10,733 bases of DNA from Mariprofundaceae bacterium (GCA_015488125.1 WFOJ01000222.1:1-10733), one strand, 5' to 3'. Counted from the first letter of the stretch, positions 1 through 5,021 are shown. The notes: generated from the sequence alone by a model not told the origin. Numbers and translations are program-made.

Positions 1-389
1 ATCCGCTGGACTCCACCTCGCGTCAGCTTGACCCGAAAGTGGTTGGTCTGGAGCATTATGAAGTGGCCCAGGGTGTGCAGCGTACGCTTCAGCGCTACAA
101 GGAATTGCAGGATATTATTGCCATTCTGGGCATGGATGAGCTTTCCGATGACGATAAGCTGCTGGTAGCACGGGCGCGCAAGATGCAGCGCTTTTTGTCG
201 CAGCCATTCCACGTTGCGGAAGTGTTCACTGGTGCCCCTGGCATCTATTGCAAGAAGGAAGACACTATTCGTGGTTTCAAGGGCATTCTTGCCGGTGAAT
301 ACGATCACCTTCCCGAACAAGCGTTCTACATGGTTGGTAGCATCGACGGCGCGATTGAGAAAGCCAAAAAAATGGAAGCCAAGGCATAA
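1..389 (+). CDS. atpD: F1 ATP synthase subunit beta, C-terminal part (5' end outside window)
   Basis: This is the last 128 codons or so of the catalytic beta subunit of F1Fo ATP synthase; the reading frame enters the window at base 3. The first readable residues (PLDSTSRQLDP) match the strongly conserved segment that follows the nucleotide-binding domain. After it come the helical C-terminal domain with DELSDDDKLLVARARK, a variant of the DELSEED loop that contacts gamma and epsilon, and the family ending FLSQPF-VAEVFTG and GEYDHLPEQAFYMVGSI. The P-loop and catalytic residues lie upstream of the window. The TAA stop is followed after 3 bp by atpC, as expected at the end of an atpIBEFHAGDC-type operon. 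The frame is intact and the family assignment is secure. Confidence 0.98.
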   Translation, partial: PLDSTSRQLDPKVVGLEHYEVAQGVQRTLQRYKELQDIIAILGMDELSDDDKLLVARARKMQRFLSQPFHVAEVFTGAPGIYCKKEDTIRGFKGILAGEYDHLPEQAFYMVGSIDGAIEKAKKMEAKA

Positions 390-392
390 ACC

Positions 393-803
393 ATGGCTAC
401 CATGAACATATTGGTTGCCACGGTTGAGCGTGAGGTGTATCGCGGGGAAGCTGACTTCCTCGCAGCGCCTGGCGTTTCAGGTGAGTTGGGTATATTGCCA
501 CGGCATTGCCCGCTAATGGCAAAGTTGACGTCCGGTGAGTTACGGATTCAACTGGGTGAACGCACGGATGAAGTGTTTGTATCCGGTGGCTTTATGGAAG
601 TTCAGCCGGATATGGTGACAGTGCTGGCTGATAGCGCGGAACGCGCCGCTGATGTCGATGAAGCTGCGGCACTGGAAGCAGAACGCAATGCTAAGGCTCT
701 TGTGGAAAGCCGTCAGGGTGAAACTGATCTTGCGCGTGCTGAAGCAGAGCTGGCGATTGCCTCAGCCCGCATCGCCTGGCTCAGAAAGAAGAAAAAACAT
801 TGA
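393..803 (+). CDS. atpC: F1 ATP synthase subunit epsilon
   Basis: 136-residue epsilon subunit of the F1 central stalk, which couples rotation and can inhibit ATP hydrolysis. Residues about 1-86 form the N-terminal beta-sandwich, with the family signatures GELGILPRHCPLMA (about 30-43) and FVSGGFMEVQPDMVTVLAD (about 62-80). Residues about 90-136 are the charged, alanine-rich helical hairpin, which ends in a lysine run. The start at 393 is preferred because AAGG lies 8 bases upstream inside the atpD 3' end. A second in-frame ATG at 402 has no ribosome binding site. It lies 3 bp after atpD and is directly followed by a strong terminator, so it is the last gene of the atp operon. Length and motifs are normal. 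Confidence 0.97.
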   Translation: MATMNILVATVEREVYRGEADFLAAPGVSGELGILPRHCPLMAKLTSGELRIQLGERTDEVFVSGGFMEVQPDMVTVLADSAERAADVDEAAALEAERNAKALVESRQGETDLARAEAELAIASARIAWLRKKKKH

Positions 804-807
804 TGAA

Positions 808-854
808 TATTCCGTGTGCTGCCTTGTGCGCGGCACACGGAATACTGGTTTTTT
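808..854 (+). terminator. Intrinsic terminator of the atp operon
   Basis: An 11-bp perfect stem is formed by TATTCCGTGTG (808-818) and CACACGGAATA (834-844). It begins 4 bases after the atpC stop and is followed, after CTGG, by a run of six T (849-854). Stem, position and T-tract all fit a Rho-independent terminator. Confidence 0.9.
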
Positions 855-947
855 GCTAATCTACGGCAGTTTCGCTACTATTGGCGAACTCACTTTCTCG
901 CATGGCATGATTCTTTGCTATGTCGTTTCTTGATCACATGCTTGCTA

Positions 948-960
948 TGCCTGTCAGGCA
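948..960. promoter_or_regulatory. Perfect 13-bp palindrome upstream of phosphoribulokinase gene
   Basis: TGCCTGTCAGGCA is a perfect dyad with six-base arms around a central T. Its centre lies about 49 bases upstream of the transcription start expected from the TATAAT at 991. The T-N11-A outline fits the general binding box of LysR-type regulators, and CbbR is the usual LysR regulator of Calvin-cycle genes. No regulator gene is in the window, so the link is inference. It could also be a chance dyad or a site for another protein. Confidence 0.4.
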
Positions 961-990
961 CCATGGCGTTTCCTTGCGGTAAAGCATGTG

Positions 991-996
991 TATAAT
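991..996 (+). promoter_or_regulatory. Probable -10 element of phosphoribulokinase promoter
   Basis: A perfect TATAAT stands 22 bases before the ATG at 1018, with a TG dinucleotide at 987-988. No good -35 hexamer is visible at 16-18 bp spacing (the region reads GTTTCCT), so an activator may be needed. Transcription would start near 1003, leaving a leader of only about 15 bases that holds little more than the Shine-Dalgarno sequence. Confidence 0.55.
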
Positions 997-1017
997 GTTT
1001 TATTCAGGAGGGGGATC

Positions 1018-1881
1018 ATGTCTGTCAAGCATCCCGTTATCTCCGTAACCGGTTCTTCCGGTGCGGGAACCAGTACTGCCAAAATTGCGCTGGAGCATAT
1101 TTTTCGCCGCGAAAAGGTGAAGGCGGCGATTGTTGAAGGCGATTGTTTTCATCGCTTTGATCGCTATGAGTTTCGTGAAAAGGCAAAGGAATTTGCCGCC
1201 GCAGGTAAACGTCTTAGCCATTTTTCGGATGAGGCCAACCTGTTTGACCGCATTGCCGCTTTGTTCAGGGATTATGGCGAAACAGGCAAGGGTCTGGCGC
1301 GTCATTATGTGCATGATGAAACTGAGGCTGAGTTGTATGGTGTGGAGCCGGGGCGCTTTACCGAATGGGAAGAAATCGGCGAAGGTTCTGATTTTCTGTT
1401 TTATGAAGGCCTGCACGGCAATGTGGAAGAAGCCAGTCCTTATGCTGATCTGAAAATTGGCATTGTGCCGGTGGTGAATTTGGAGTGGATCCAGAAAATC
1501 CATCGTGACACAGGCATGCGTGGTTATTCTACAGAGGCCGTTGTGGATAATATTCTGGCACGCATGCATGACTATGTTCACTTTATTACGCCGCAGTTCA
1601 CTTACACGGATATTAATTTTCAGCGTGTGCCGCTGGTGGATACGTCCAACCCGTTTGTGGCTCGCGATGTGCCAACACCGGATGAGAGCATGATGATCAT
1701 TCGTATTCGCAAGCCGGAACAGTGGGGTATTGATTTCCCTTATCTGTTGGCCATGCTCAATGGTTCGTTTATGTCACGTCGTAACACGATTGTGTTGCCA
1801 TCAAGCAAGATGGCACTGGCGATGGAGCTGATTCTGACGCCGATTGTCCACGAAATGTTGGAGAAAAAGAAGTCTGCGTGA
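1018..1881 (+). CDS. cbbP: Phosphoribulokinase (class I, proteobacterial type)
   Basis: 287-residue cytosolic kinase that converts ribulose 5-phosphate and ATP to ribulose 1,5-bisphosphate, the CO2 acceptor of the Calvin cycle. Visible motifs are the P-loop GSSGAGTS (12-19); EGDCFHRFDR (40-49) with Asp42, His45 and Arg49 at the same positions as in the Rhodobacter sphaeroides enzyme; YEGLHG (129-134) with the Walker-B-like Glu130; EWIQKIHRD (156-164); and NFQRVP-VDTSNPF. Length is normal for octameric class I PRK, and the cysteine pair of plant-type enzymes is absent. The start at 1018 is set by AGGAGGGGG 3-11 bases upstream; an in-frame ATG at 988 has no such site and overlaps the -10 box. 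The gene stands alone between atpC and rho, with no RuBisCO gene adjacent. E. coli-type PrkB has the same fold, so the symbol prkB is equally possible. Confidence 0.93.
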   Translation: MSVKHPVISVTGSSGAGTSTAKIALEHIFRREKVKAAIVEGDCFHRFDRYEFREKAKEFAAAGKRLSHFSDEANLFDRIAALFRDYGETGKGLARHYVHDETEAELYGVEPGRFTEWEEIGEGSDFLFYEGLHGNVEEASPYADLKIGIVPVVNLEWIQKIHRDTGMRGYSTEAVVDNILARMHDYVHFITPQFTYTDINFQRVPLVDTSNPFVARDVPTPDESMMIIRIRKPEQWGIDFPYLLAMLNGSFMSRRNTIVLPSSKMALAMELILTPIVHEMLEKKKSA

Positions 1882-1897
1882 GGCGTTGATTTTCCCC

Positions 1898-1954
1898 TCA
1901 TCTCCTGTCCTTCACTTGATGGGGCAGGAGATGATTCGGGTGTTTGGTGTTTTT
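1898..1954 (+). terminator. Probable terminator after phosphoribulokinase gene
   Basis: A 12-bp stem with one G-T pair is formed by CATCTCCTGTCC (1899-1910) and GGGCAGGAGATG (1922-1933), extended by one T-A pair outside (1898 and 1934), 17 bases after the stop codon. The nearest T-run (1950-1954) is about 16 bases past the stem, so this is not a textbook intrinsic terminator. It may work weakly or as an RNA 3'-end stabiliser. Confidence 0.55.
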
Positions 1955-2020
1955 CTCCTCTTGTTTTTCCCATCCACCATGACTCTACTGCCTGCATGCG
2001 ATGCTGAAATGTTCGATACA

Positions 2021-2080
2021 GCACATCTGCCTTTTTGCACTTCCCCTTTCCTTTTCGATCTACAAAACATCACACACTGA
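2021..2080 (+). promoter_or_regulatory. C-rich, G-poor rho leader, possible Rho-utilisation (rut) site
   Basis: In these 60 bases I count 21 C and only 5 G on the coding strand, with many pyrimidine-C steps, just upstream of the rho start at 2136. Such C-over-G stretches are typical of Rho loading sites, and in E. coli rho is known to control itself by premature termination in its leader. Nothing here proves Rho binding. No convincing sigma70 promoter was seen between 1955 and 2120; TTGCAC (2035) with TCTACA (2059) is a poor match. Confidence 0.35.
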
Positions 2081-2095
2081 CTGTTGATCAGTCGG
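2077..2095 (+). repeat. Small hairpin in rho leader
   Basis: CTGACTG (2077-2083) pairs with CAGTCGG (2089-2095) around the loop TTGAT, including one G-T pair, and is followed by TTTCT. It lies directly after the C-rich segment, 40 bases before the rho start codon. It could be a pause or attenuation hairpin, or chance. Confidence 0.3.
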
Positions 2096-2135
2096 TTTCT
2101 CAACTTCCTGTTATCATCAAATGGAGAACACCAAC

Positions 2136-3764
2136 ATGAGTGACGAACAAGCAGTGACTGAAGAAGCCAAACAGGCTACGGATGAAACAACTGTCAAAGT
2201 ACCTTCGAGCGAAGCAATAGCTGAAACAACAACCACGGCTATGGAAACGGATAAATCAGAGGGAGATACGCCTCCCAAACCGGTGCGTCGCCGCACACGC
2301 AAGACAGTGAAGCGTCATCAGGATGAAACAAAAGTGGACAAAAGCGATAAGCCAACGGTTGATGATGCGGAAGAATCAGGCGCTTCGTCTCCACCTCGGC
2401 GTGGCAAAGGTAAACGGCAACAAAACGAGAATGGCCGGAGCAGGGGACGACGCGCTTCATCTGAAGCCGAAGACGATAGCATCAGTAAAGAACTTGTGGG
2501 TGTGACCCTGCATTTGAAAGACGTTTCCGATATGAGCTTGCAGGAATTGCTGGAAAAGGCGGAAAGTCTGGGAGTGGAAAATGCTGCCGGTATGCGCAAA
2601 CAGGAGCAGGTCTCGGCGATTCTCAAAGCGCATGCCCTGCGTGGTGGCACGATTTACAGCGAAGGCGTGCTCGAAATTCTCCCCGATGGCTTTGGTTTTC
2701 TACGCTCACCCGATGCCAACTACCTGGCAGGTTCCGATGATGTATATGTTTCCAATCAGCAGGTTAAGCGCATGTCTTTGCGTACCGGCGATACGATTAC
2801 CGGTGAAATTCGTCCGCCACGACGCAATGAGCGTTATTTTGCCCTAAAAACGGTTGATCAAATCAATCACGCCGATCCGGCCATTGCACGCACCAAGGTG
2901 TTGTTTGATAATCTGACACCGCTTTATCCCAATGAACGTTTGAAAATGGAGATTGATGATCCGACCAACCGGGATTTGACAGGACGTGTGATTGATATTG
3001 TCGCACCAATTGGTAAGGGTCAGCGTGCATTGCTGGTAGCACCGCCACGCACAGGCAAAACGATGATGATGCAGTCCATTGCGCACTCACTGGCGGTTAA
3101 TCATCCCGATGTTGATTTAATGGTGCTGCTGATTGATGAGCGACCCGAAGAAGTCACCGATATGAAACGATCGGTTAAAGGCGAGGTGATTTCTTCCACT
3201 TTCGATGAACCGGCGCAACGTCATGTGCAGGTTGCTGAAATGGTGATTGCCCGTGCCAAGCGCATGGTCGAGCATGGTCGTGATGTCGTAATTCTGCTGG
3301 ATTCAATTACCCGTCTGGCCCGCGCCTATAACACCGTTGCACCCTCATCAGGCAAAATTCTTAGTGGCGGCGTGGATGCCAATGCGCTGCATCGCCCTAA
3401 ACGTTTTTTTGGTGCCGCCCGCAATATCGAAGGCGGTGGTTCCTTAACCATTATTGCAACGGCACTGGTCGATACCGGCAGCAAGATGGATGAAGTTATT
3501 TTTGAAGAATTTAAGGGTACCGGCAATATGGAGATCAATTTGAACCGTAAGCTGGTGGAGAAACGGGTTTTTCCAGCCATTGATATTGCGCCATCAGGTA
3601 CGCGCAAGGAAGAGCTGCTGGTTGATCGGGATATTCTGCAACGCACCTGGGTGCTGCGAAAGATTCTCTCCCCCATGAATGCCGTGGATGCCATGGAGTT
3701 TCTGCTCAGCAAGCTCGCGCCCTGCAAAAACAACGCGGAATTCTTCGAACGTATGAATCGCTGA
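2136..3764 (+). CDS. rho: Transcription termination factor Rho with long N-terminal extension
   Basis: 542-residue hexameric RNA-dependent ATPase/helicase that ends transcription by loading on unstructured C-rich RNA and translocating to RNA polymerase. E. coli Rho has 419 residues. The part matching its N-terminus starts only near residue 124 (LHLKDVSDMSLQELLEKAE). Residues 1-122 are an extra, charged, low-complexity tail. Then come the helical subdomain with MRKQEQ (153-158), the cold-shock/RNP1 fold (DGFGFLR, 184-190; YFALKTV), the P-loop APPRTGKTM (302-310), Walker B VVILLDS (384-390), the Q-loop LSGGVDANALHRPKRFFGAARN (about 409-430) and the R-loop GTGNM (461-465). The start at 2136 is chosen because GGAG (2123-2126) sits 9 bases upstream; an in-frame ATG at 2121 has no ribosome binding site. 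It is probably monocistronic, with rpmB following after 163 bp. Confidence 0.96.
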   Translation: MSDEQAVTEEAKQATDETTVKVPSSEAIAETTTTAMETDKSEGDTPPKPVRRRTRKTVKRHQDETKVDKSDKPTVDDAEESGASSPPRRGKGKRQQNENGRSRGRRASSEAEDDSISKELVGVTLHLKDVSDMSLQELLEKAESLGVENAAGMRKQEQVSAILKAHALRGGTIYSEGVLEILPDGFGFLRSPDANYLAGSDDVYVSNQQVKRMSLRTGDTITGEIRPPRRNERYFALKTVDQINHADPAIARTKVLFDNLTPLYPNERLKMEIDDPTNRDLTGRVIDIVAPIGKGQRALLVAPPRTGKTMMMQSIAHSLAVNHPDVDLMVLLIDERPEEVTDMKRSVKGEVISSTFDEPAQRHVQVAEMVIARAKRMVEHGRDVVILLDSITRLARAYNTVAPSSGKILSGGVDANALHRPKRFFGAARNIEGGGSLTIIATALVDTGSKMDEVIFEEFKGTGNMEINLNRKLVEKRVFPAIDIAPSGTRKEELLVDRDILQRTWVLRKILSPMNAVDAMEFLLSKLAPCKNNAEFFERMNR

Positions 3765-3854
3765 CATCTACGATAGGTGTTCTGCTACTGCCCGTAAAAG
3801 GGTGCGATCATGGGGCGGATTCAGGGAGTTGCCCGCATTGGCAGAAAATTCCGC

Positions 3855-3882
3855 TTGTCAACAGCGTATTGTTGATTACCAT
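3855..3882 (+). promoter_or_regulatory. Possible sigma70-type promoter for rpmB
   Basis: TTGTCA (3855-3860, one mismatch to TTGACA) and TACCAT (3877-3882, two mismatches to TATAAT) are 16 bp apart, 46 bases before the rpmB ATG. The expected leader contains a small GCCC-TTTT-GGGC hairpin near 3894-3905. The -10 is weak. Otherwise the 163-bp rho-rpmB gap shows only a 7-bp hairpin (3763-3781) with no T-run and no clear rho terminator. Confidence 0.35.
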
Positions 3883-3927
3883 GCGCCGCCCTTTGCCCTT
3901 TTGGGCTTGAATACCGGAGGTTTCGTC

Positions 3928-4119
3928 ATGGCTAAACGATGTGATATTTGTGGTAAAGGCCCCATGAGCGGCAACAATGTCAGTCATGCCCACAACACGA
4001 CCCGCCGCCGCTTTCTTCCTAATCTGAAGTCTGTGCGTGCGGTTATTAACGGCAAGGTAACGCGTGCCAAGGTTTGCACCAGTTGCCTGCGTTCCAATAA
4101 GATAGAAAAGGCAGCATAA
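3928..4119 (+). CDS. rpmB: 50S ribosomal protein L28, four-cysteine (zinc-binding) form
   Basis: 63-residue protein of the large ribosomal subunit. The N-terminus MAKRCDICGKGPMSGNNVSHA and the RRRFLPNL-SVRAVINGKV core are typical of bL28. Cys5, Cys8, Cys50 and Cys53 make two CxxC pairs, the so-called C+ form predicted to hold zinc. The E. coli protein (78 residues) lacks them. The start is fixed by CCGGAGG (3914-3920) 7 bases before the ATG; the open frame reaches up to 3802, but that part has no L28 similarity. The usual partner rpmG (L33) does not follow; the next gene points the other way. Length is normal for the short bL28 class. Confidence 0.96.
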   Translation: MAKRCDICGKGPMSGNNVSHAHNTTRRRFLPNLKSVRAVINGKVTRAKVCTSCLRSNKIEKAA

Positions 4120-4163
4120 CTTCAGGCAGCACTGTTGGCTTAAGTTGTCAGTGCTGCCTGAAG
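4120..4163. terminator. Perfect 15-bp inverted repeat between convergent genes, probable shared terminator
   Basis: CTTCAGGCAGCACTG (4120-4134) is repeated exactly as its reverse complement at 4149-4163, with a 14-base loop containing CTTAAG. The left arm begins at the base after the rpmB stop. The right arm is the last four codons and most of the stop codon of the minus-strand gene. A strong hairpin forms on both transcripts, but no T-run follows on either side. It may act as a Rho-aided or RNA-stabilising 3' end, not as a classical intrinsic terminator. Confidence 0.65.
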
Positions 4164-4591
4164 TCCTCTGCCGGCAGGTCGTTGGTGGCTGCTTGGTTGA
4201 CGGTGGTCGGTGAACAAACATCACCTTCTTCAGATTCAAGCAAGGCAGCCAGCTGTGATTGTCGCGCCGCTGTCATACTGCCTGCCTTCATGCAGCGGCA
4301 CATGGCTGCTGCACTGCCTGTCGGTATTGTCCATGTCAGTTCGGCATCGCGAAAACGCAGCCACGCCCGCTGTGCGCGGCGAAGTTGTTGCTGCTGACGC
4401 TTTTCGTGCGCATATATTGACAGCAGACGTTGGTAGGTTTGATTGAGCGCTGCGTCCTGCTGTTCGTACCAGCTGCAGGCGTGGTTGGTTAACGATTTTT
4501 GCGTGATCGCTCCAGGATCTGCCACGGCATAATGAGCGATGCTCACTCCCAGCACGATGCCTAGCCATCCCTTTTTGTGAAAATTCTTCAA
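4148..4591 (-). CDS. Secreted LprI/DUF1311-family protein, TTG start
   Basis: 147-residue predicted periplasmic protein. A signal peptide is clear: Lys-rich start (KNFHKK), hydrophobic core GWLGIVLGVSIAHY, and AVA before Asp25 as the likely cleavage site. The mature part has the LprI N-terminal (DUF1311) pattern: Cys39 followed by DAALNQTYQRLLSIY (46-60), RRAQRAWLRFRDAEL (71-85), and a late CxC-M-x(6)-R-x(3)-LAALLE segment (98-119). Members include a mycobacterial lysozyme-inhibiting lipoprotein, but most have no known function. No lipobox is visible here. The TTG start (4591-4589) is chosen because AAGGAGGGGATC stands directly upstream on the minus strand and the signal peptide begins there. 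The frame is open back to 4747, but that part is not signal-like. It is convergent with rpmB and has no operon partner. Confidence 0.8.
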   Translation of the reverse strand: MKNFHKKGWLGIVLGVSIAHYAVADPGAITQKSLTNHACSWYEQQDAALNQTYQRLLSIYAHEKRQQQQLRRAQRAWLRFRDAELTWTIPTGSAAAMCRCMKAGSMTAARQSQLAALLESEEGDVCSPTTVNQAATNDLPAEDFRQH

Positions 4592-4653
4592 GATCCCCTC
4601 CTTGTTTTCTGTATTGTGTTCGTGCTGAACAGTTACATGGGCACATGCTCTGC

Positions 4654-4698
4654 CAGCAAGCCTCTGTGAACAAGCGCTACAGCGCTTGTGGCTGGCTG
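4654..4698. repeat. Imperfect long hairpin with ACAGCGCTTG repeats
   Basis: ACAAGCGCT (4670-4678) and AGCGCTTGT (4681-4689) form a perfect 9-bp inverted repeat around AC. Outside it, CAGCAAGCC (4654-4662) pairs with GGCTGGCTG (4690-4698) with one mismatch, leaving seven unpaired bases on the left. The ten bases ACAGCGCTTG (4679-4688) recur directly at 4746-4755. The position is 60-110 bases upstream of the LprI-like start, so it would lie in that gene's leader or control region. Confidence 0.5.
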
Positions 4699-4758
4699 CG
4701 GGCGTATCGCGAACTGCGTGTGTGAAAGCCTTTCTGGCTGTTTGCACAGCGCTTGCGA

Positions 4759-4775
4759 ACGATGTTATACGTTCG
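4759..4775. repeat. Imperfect 17-bp direct repeat, copy 1 (within a CGAACG/CGTTCG dyad)
   Basis: ACGATGTTATACGTTCG here matches ACGATGTTTTCCGTTTG at 4923-4939 in 14 of 17 positions, 164 bp apart. Copy 1 also forms most of the 20-bp dyad CGAACG-N8-CGTTCG (4756-4775). This could be a pair of protein-binding sites; function unknown. Confidence 0.4.
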
Positions 4776-4816
4776 ATGTAGTGTGATGATCTCTGGGCAC
4801 TGTTGTTGGATGGTGC

Positions 4817-4845
4817 TTGACATCACAGATCGTTTAACAGATTAC
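4817..4845 (+). promoter_or_regulatory. Weak candidate promoter (upstream)
   Basis: A perfect TTGACA (4817-4822) is followed at 17 bp by GATTAC (4840-4845), which matches TATAAT at only three positions. If used, it would give mraZ a leader of about 205 bases containing the inverted repeats. Confidence 0.22.
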
Positions 4846-4893
4846 AAACGGTAATCCTGAATGTTAGCTGCTTCTGTTAAAGTAATACCTTAA
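4833..4893. repeat. Nested inverted repeats upstream of mraZ
   Basis: TTTAACAG (4833-4840) is the exact reverse complement of CTGTTAAA (4874-4881). Inside lies GATTAC-AAACG-GTAATC (4840-4856), a perfect 6-bp dyad. Overlapping the right arm is TTAAAGTAATACCTTAA (4877-4893), a 17-bp palindrome with one mismatched pair. As RNA this could fold into alternative stem-loops; as DNA it could be operators. No known riboswitch or RNA family was recognised. Confidence 0.45.
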
Positions 4894-4922
4894 TTTCAGA
4901 TATCACCCCACTTTTACCCACT

Positions 4923-4939
4923 ACGATGTTTTCCGTTTG
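4923..4939. repeat. Imperfect 17-bp direct repeat, copy 2
   Basis: ACGATGTTTTCCGTTTG, the 14/17 match to the copy at 4759-4775. Copy 2 has lost the dyad symmetry of copy 1. It lies about 30 bp upstream of the TTGACA at 4967, a position where activators often bind. Confidence 0.4.
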
Positions 4940-4966
4940 TGATCAGGGTATATGGTGGATAATTGT

Positions 4967-4997
4967 TTGACAGAAAGCAAGCTGTTTGCAGCATTAG
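4967..4997 (+). promoter_or_regulatory. Candidate promoter of the dcw (mra) operon
   Basis: A perfect TTGACA (4967-4972) lies 85 bases before the mraZ codon interval. The best -10 is CATTAG (4992-4997) at a 19-bp spacing, matching at three positions only. Its place directly upstream of the GGG-containing repeats agrees with the known layout of mraZ promoters, in which MraZ represses from sites between promoter and gene. An alternative GATAAT at 4958-4963 lacks a well-spaced -35. Confidence 0.35.
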
Positions 4998-5021
4998 GGG
5001 CGTGAGTGGGGAAACGTGGGT
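4997..5021. promoter_or_regulatory. Probable MraZ operator (10-bp-spaced TGGGN repeats)
   Basis: GGGGC (4997-5001), TGGGG (5007-5011) and TGGGT (5017-5021) are spaced exactly 10 bp apart, with five-base spacers. The last two repeats share the longer core GTGGG. E. coli MraZ is known to bind direct TGGGN repeats with five-base spacers upstream of its own gene, and here they lie 36-60 bases before the mraZ ATG. The first copy is degenerate (G for T). This suggests autoregulation of the whole cluster. Confidence 0.7.

Noticed and set aside
988..1017. Phosphoribulokinase start at 988
   Set aside because: It would overlap the TATAAT box and the AGGAGG site, and the homologues begin at MSVKHP.
1000..1581. 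Open frame of 193 codons on the minus strand
   Set aside because: It is antisense to the phosphoribulokinase gene, whose catalytic residues are intact. The translation is rich in His, Ile and Cys without any family pattern.
2121..2135. Rho start at 2121
   Set aside because: No Shine-Dalgarno sequence precedes it, while its own bases GGAG serve the ATG at 2136 at ideal spacing.
3802..3927. 42-residue extension of L28, or a separate small gene
   Set aside because: No ribosome binding site and no L28 similarity; CCGGAGG stands before the ATG at 3928.
4592..4747. N-terminal extension of the LprI-like protein to an ATG at 4747
   Set aside because: The extra 52 residues are not signal-like and would bury the clear signal peptide. 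The strong AAGGAGG directly before the TTG at 4591 decides for the shorter form.
4943..4963. GATAAT at 4958 as the dcw promoter
   Set aside because: The nearest -35 candidates (TTTGTG, TTGTGA) match poorly or are spaced 15-16 bp, so TTGACA at 4967 was listed instead, also with low confidence.
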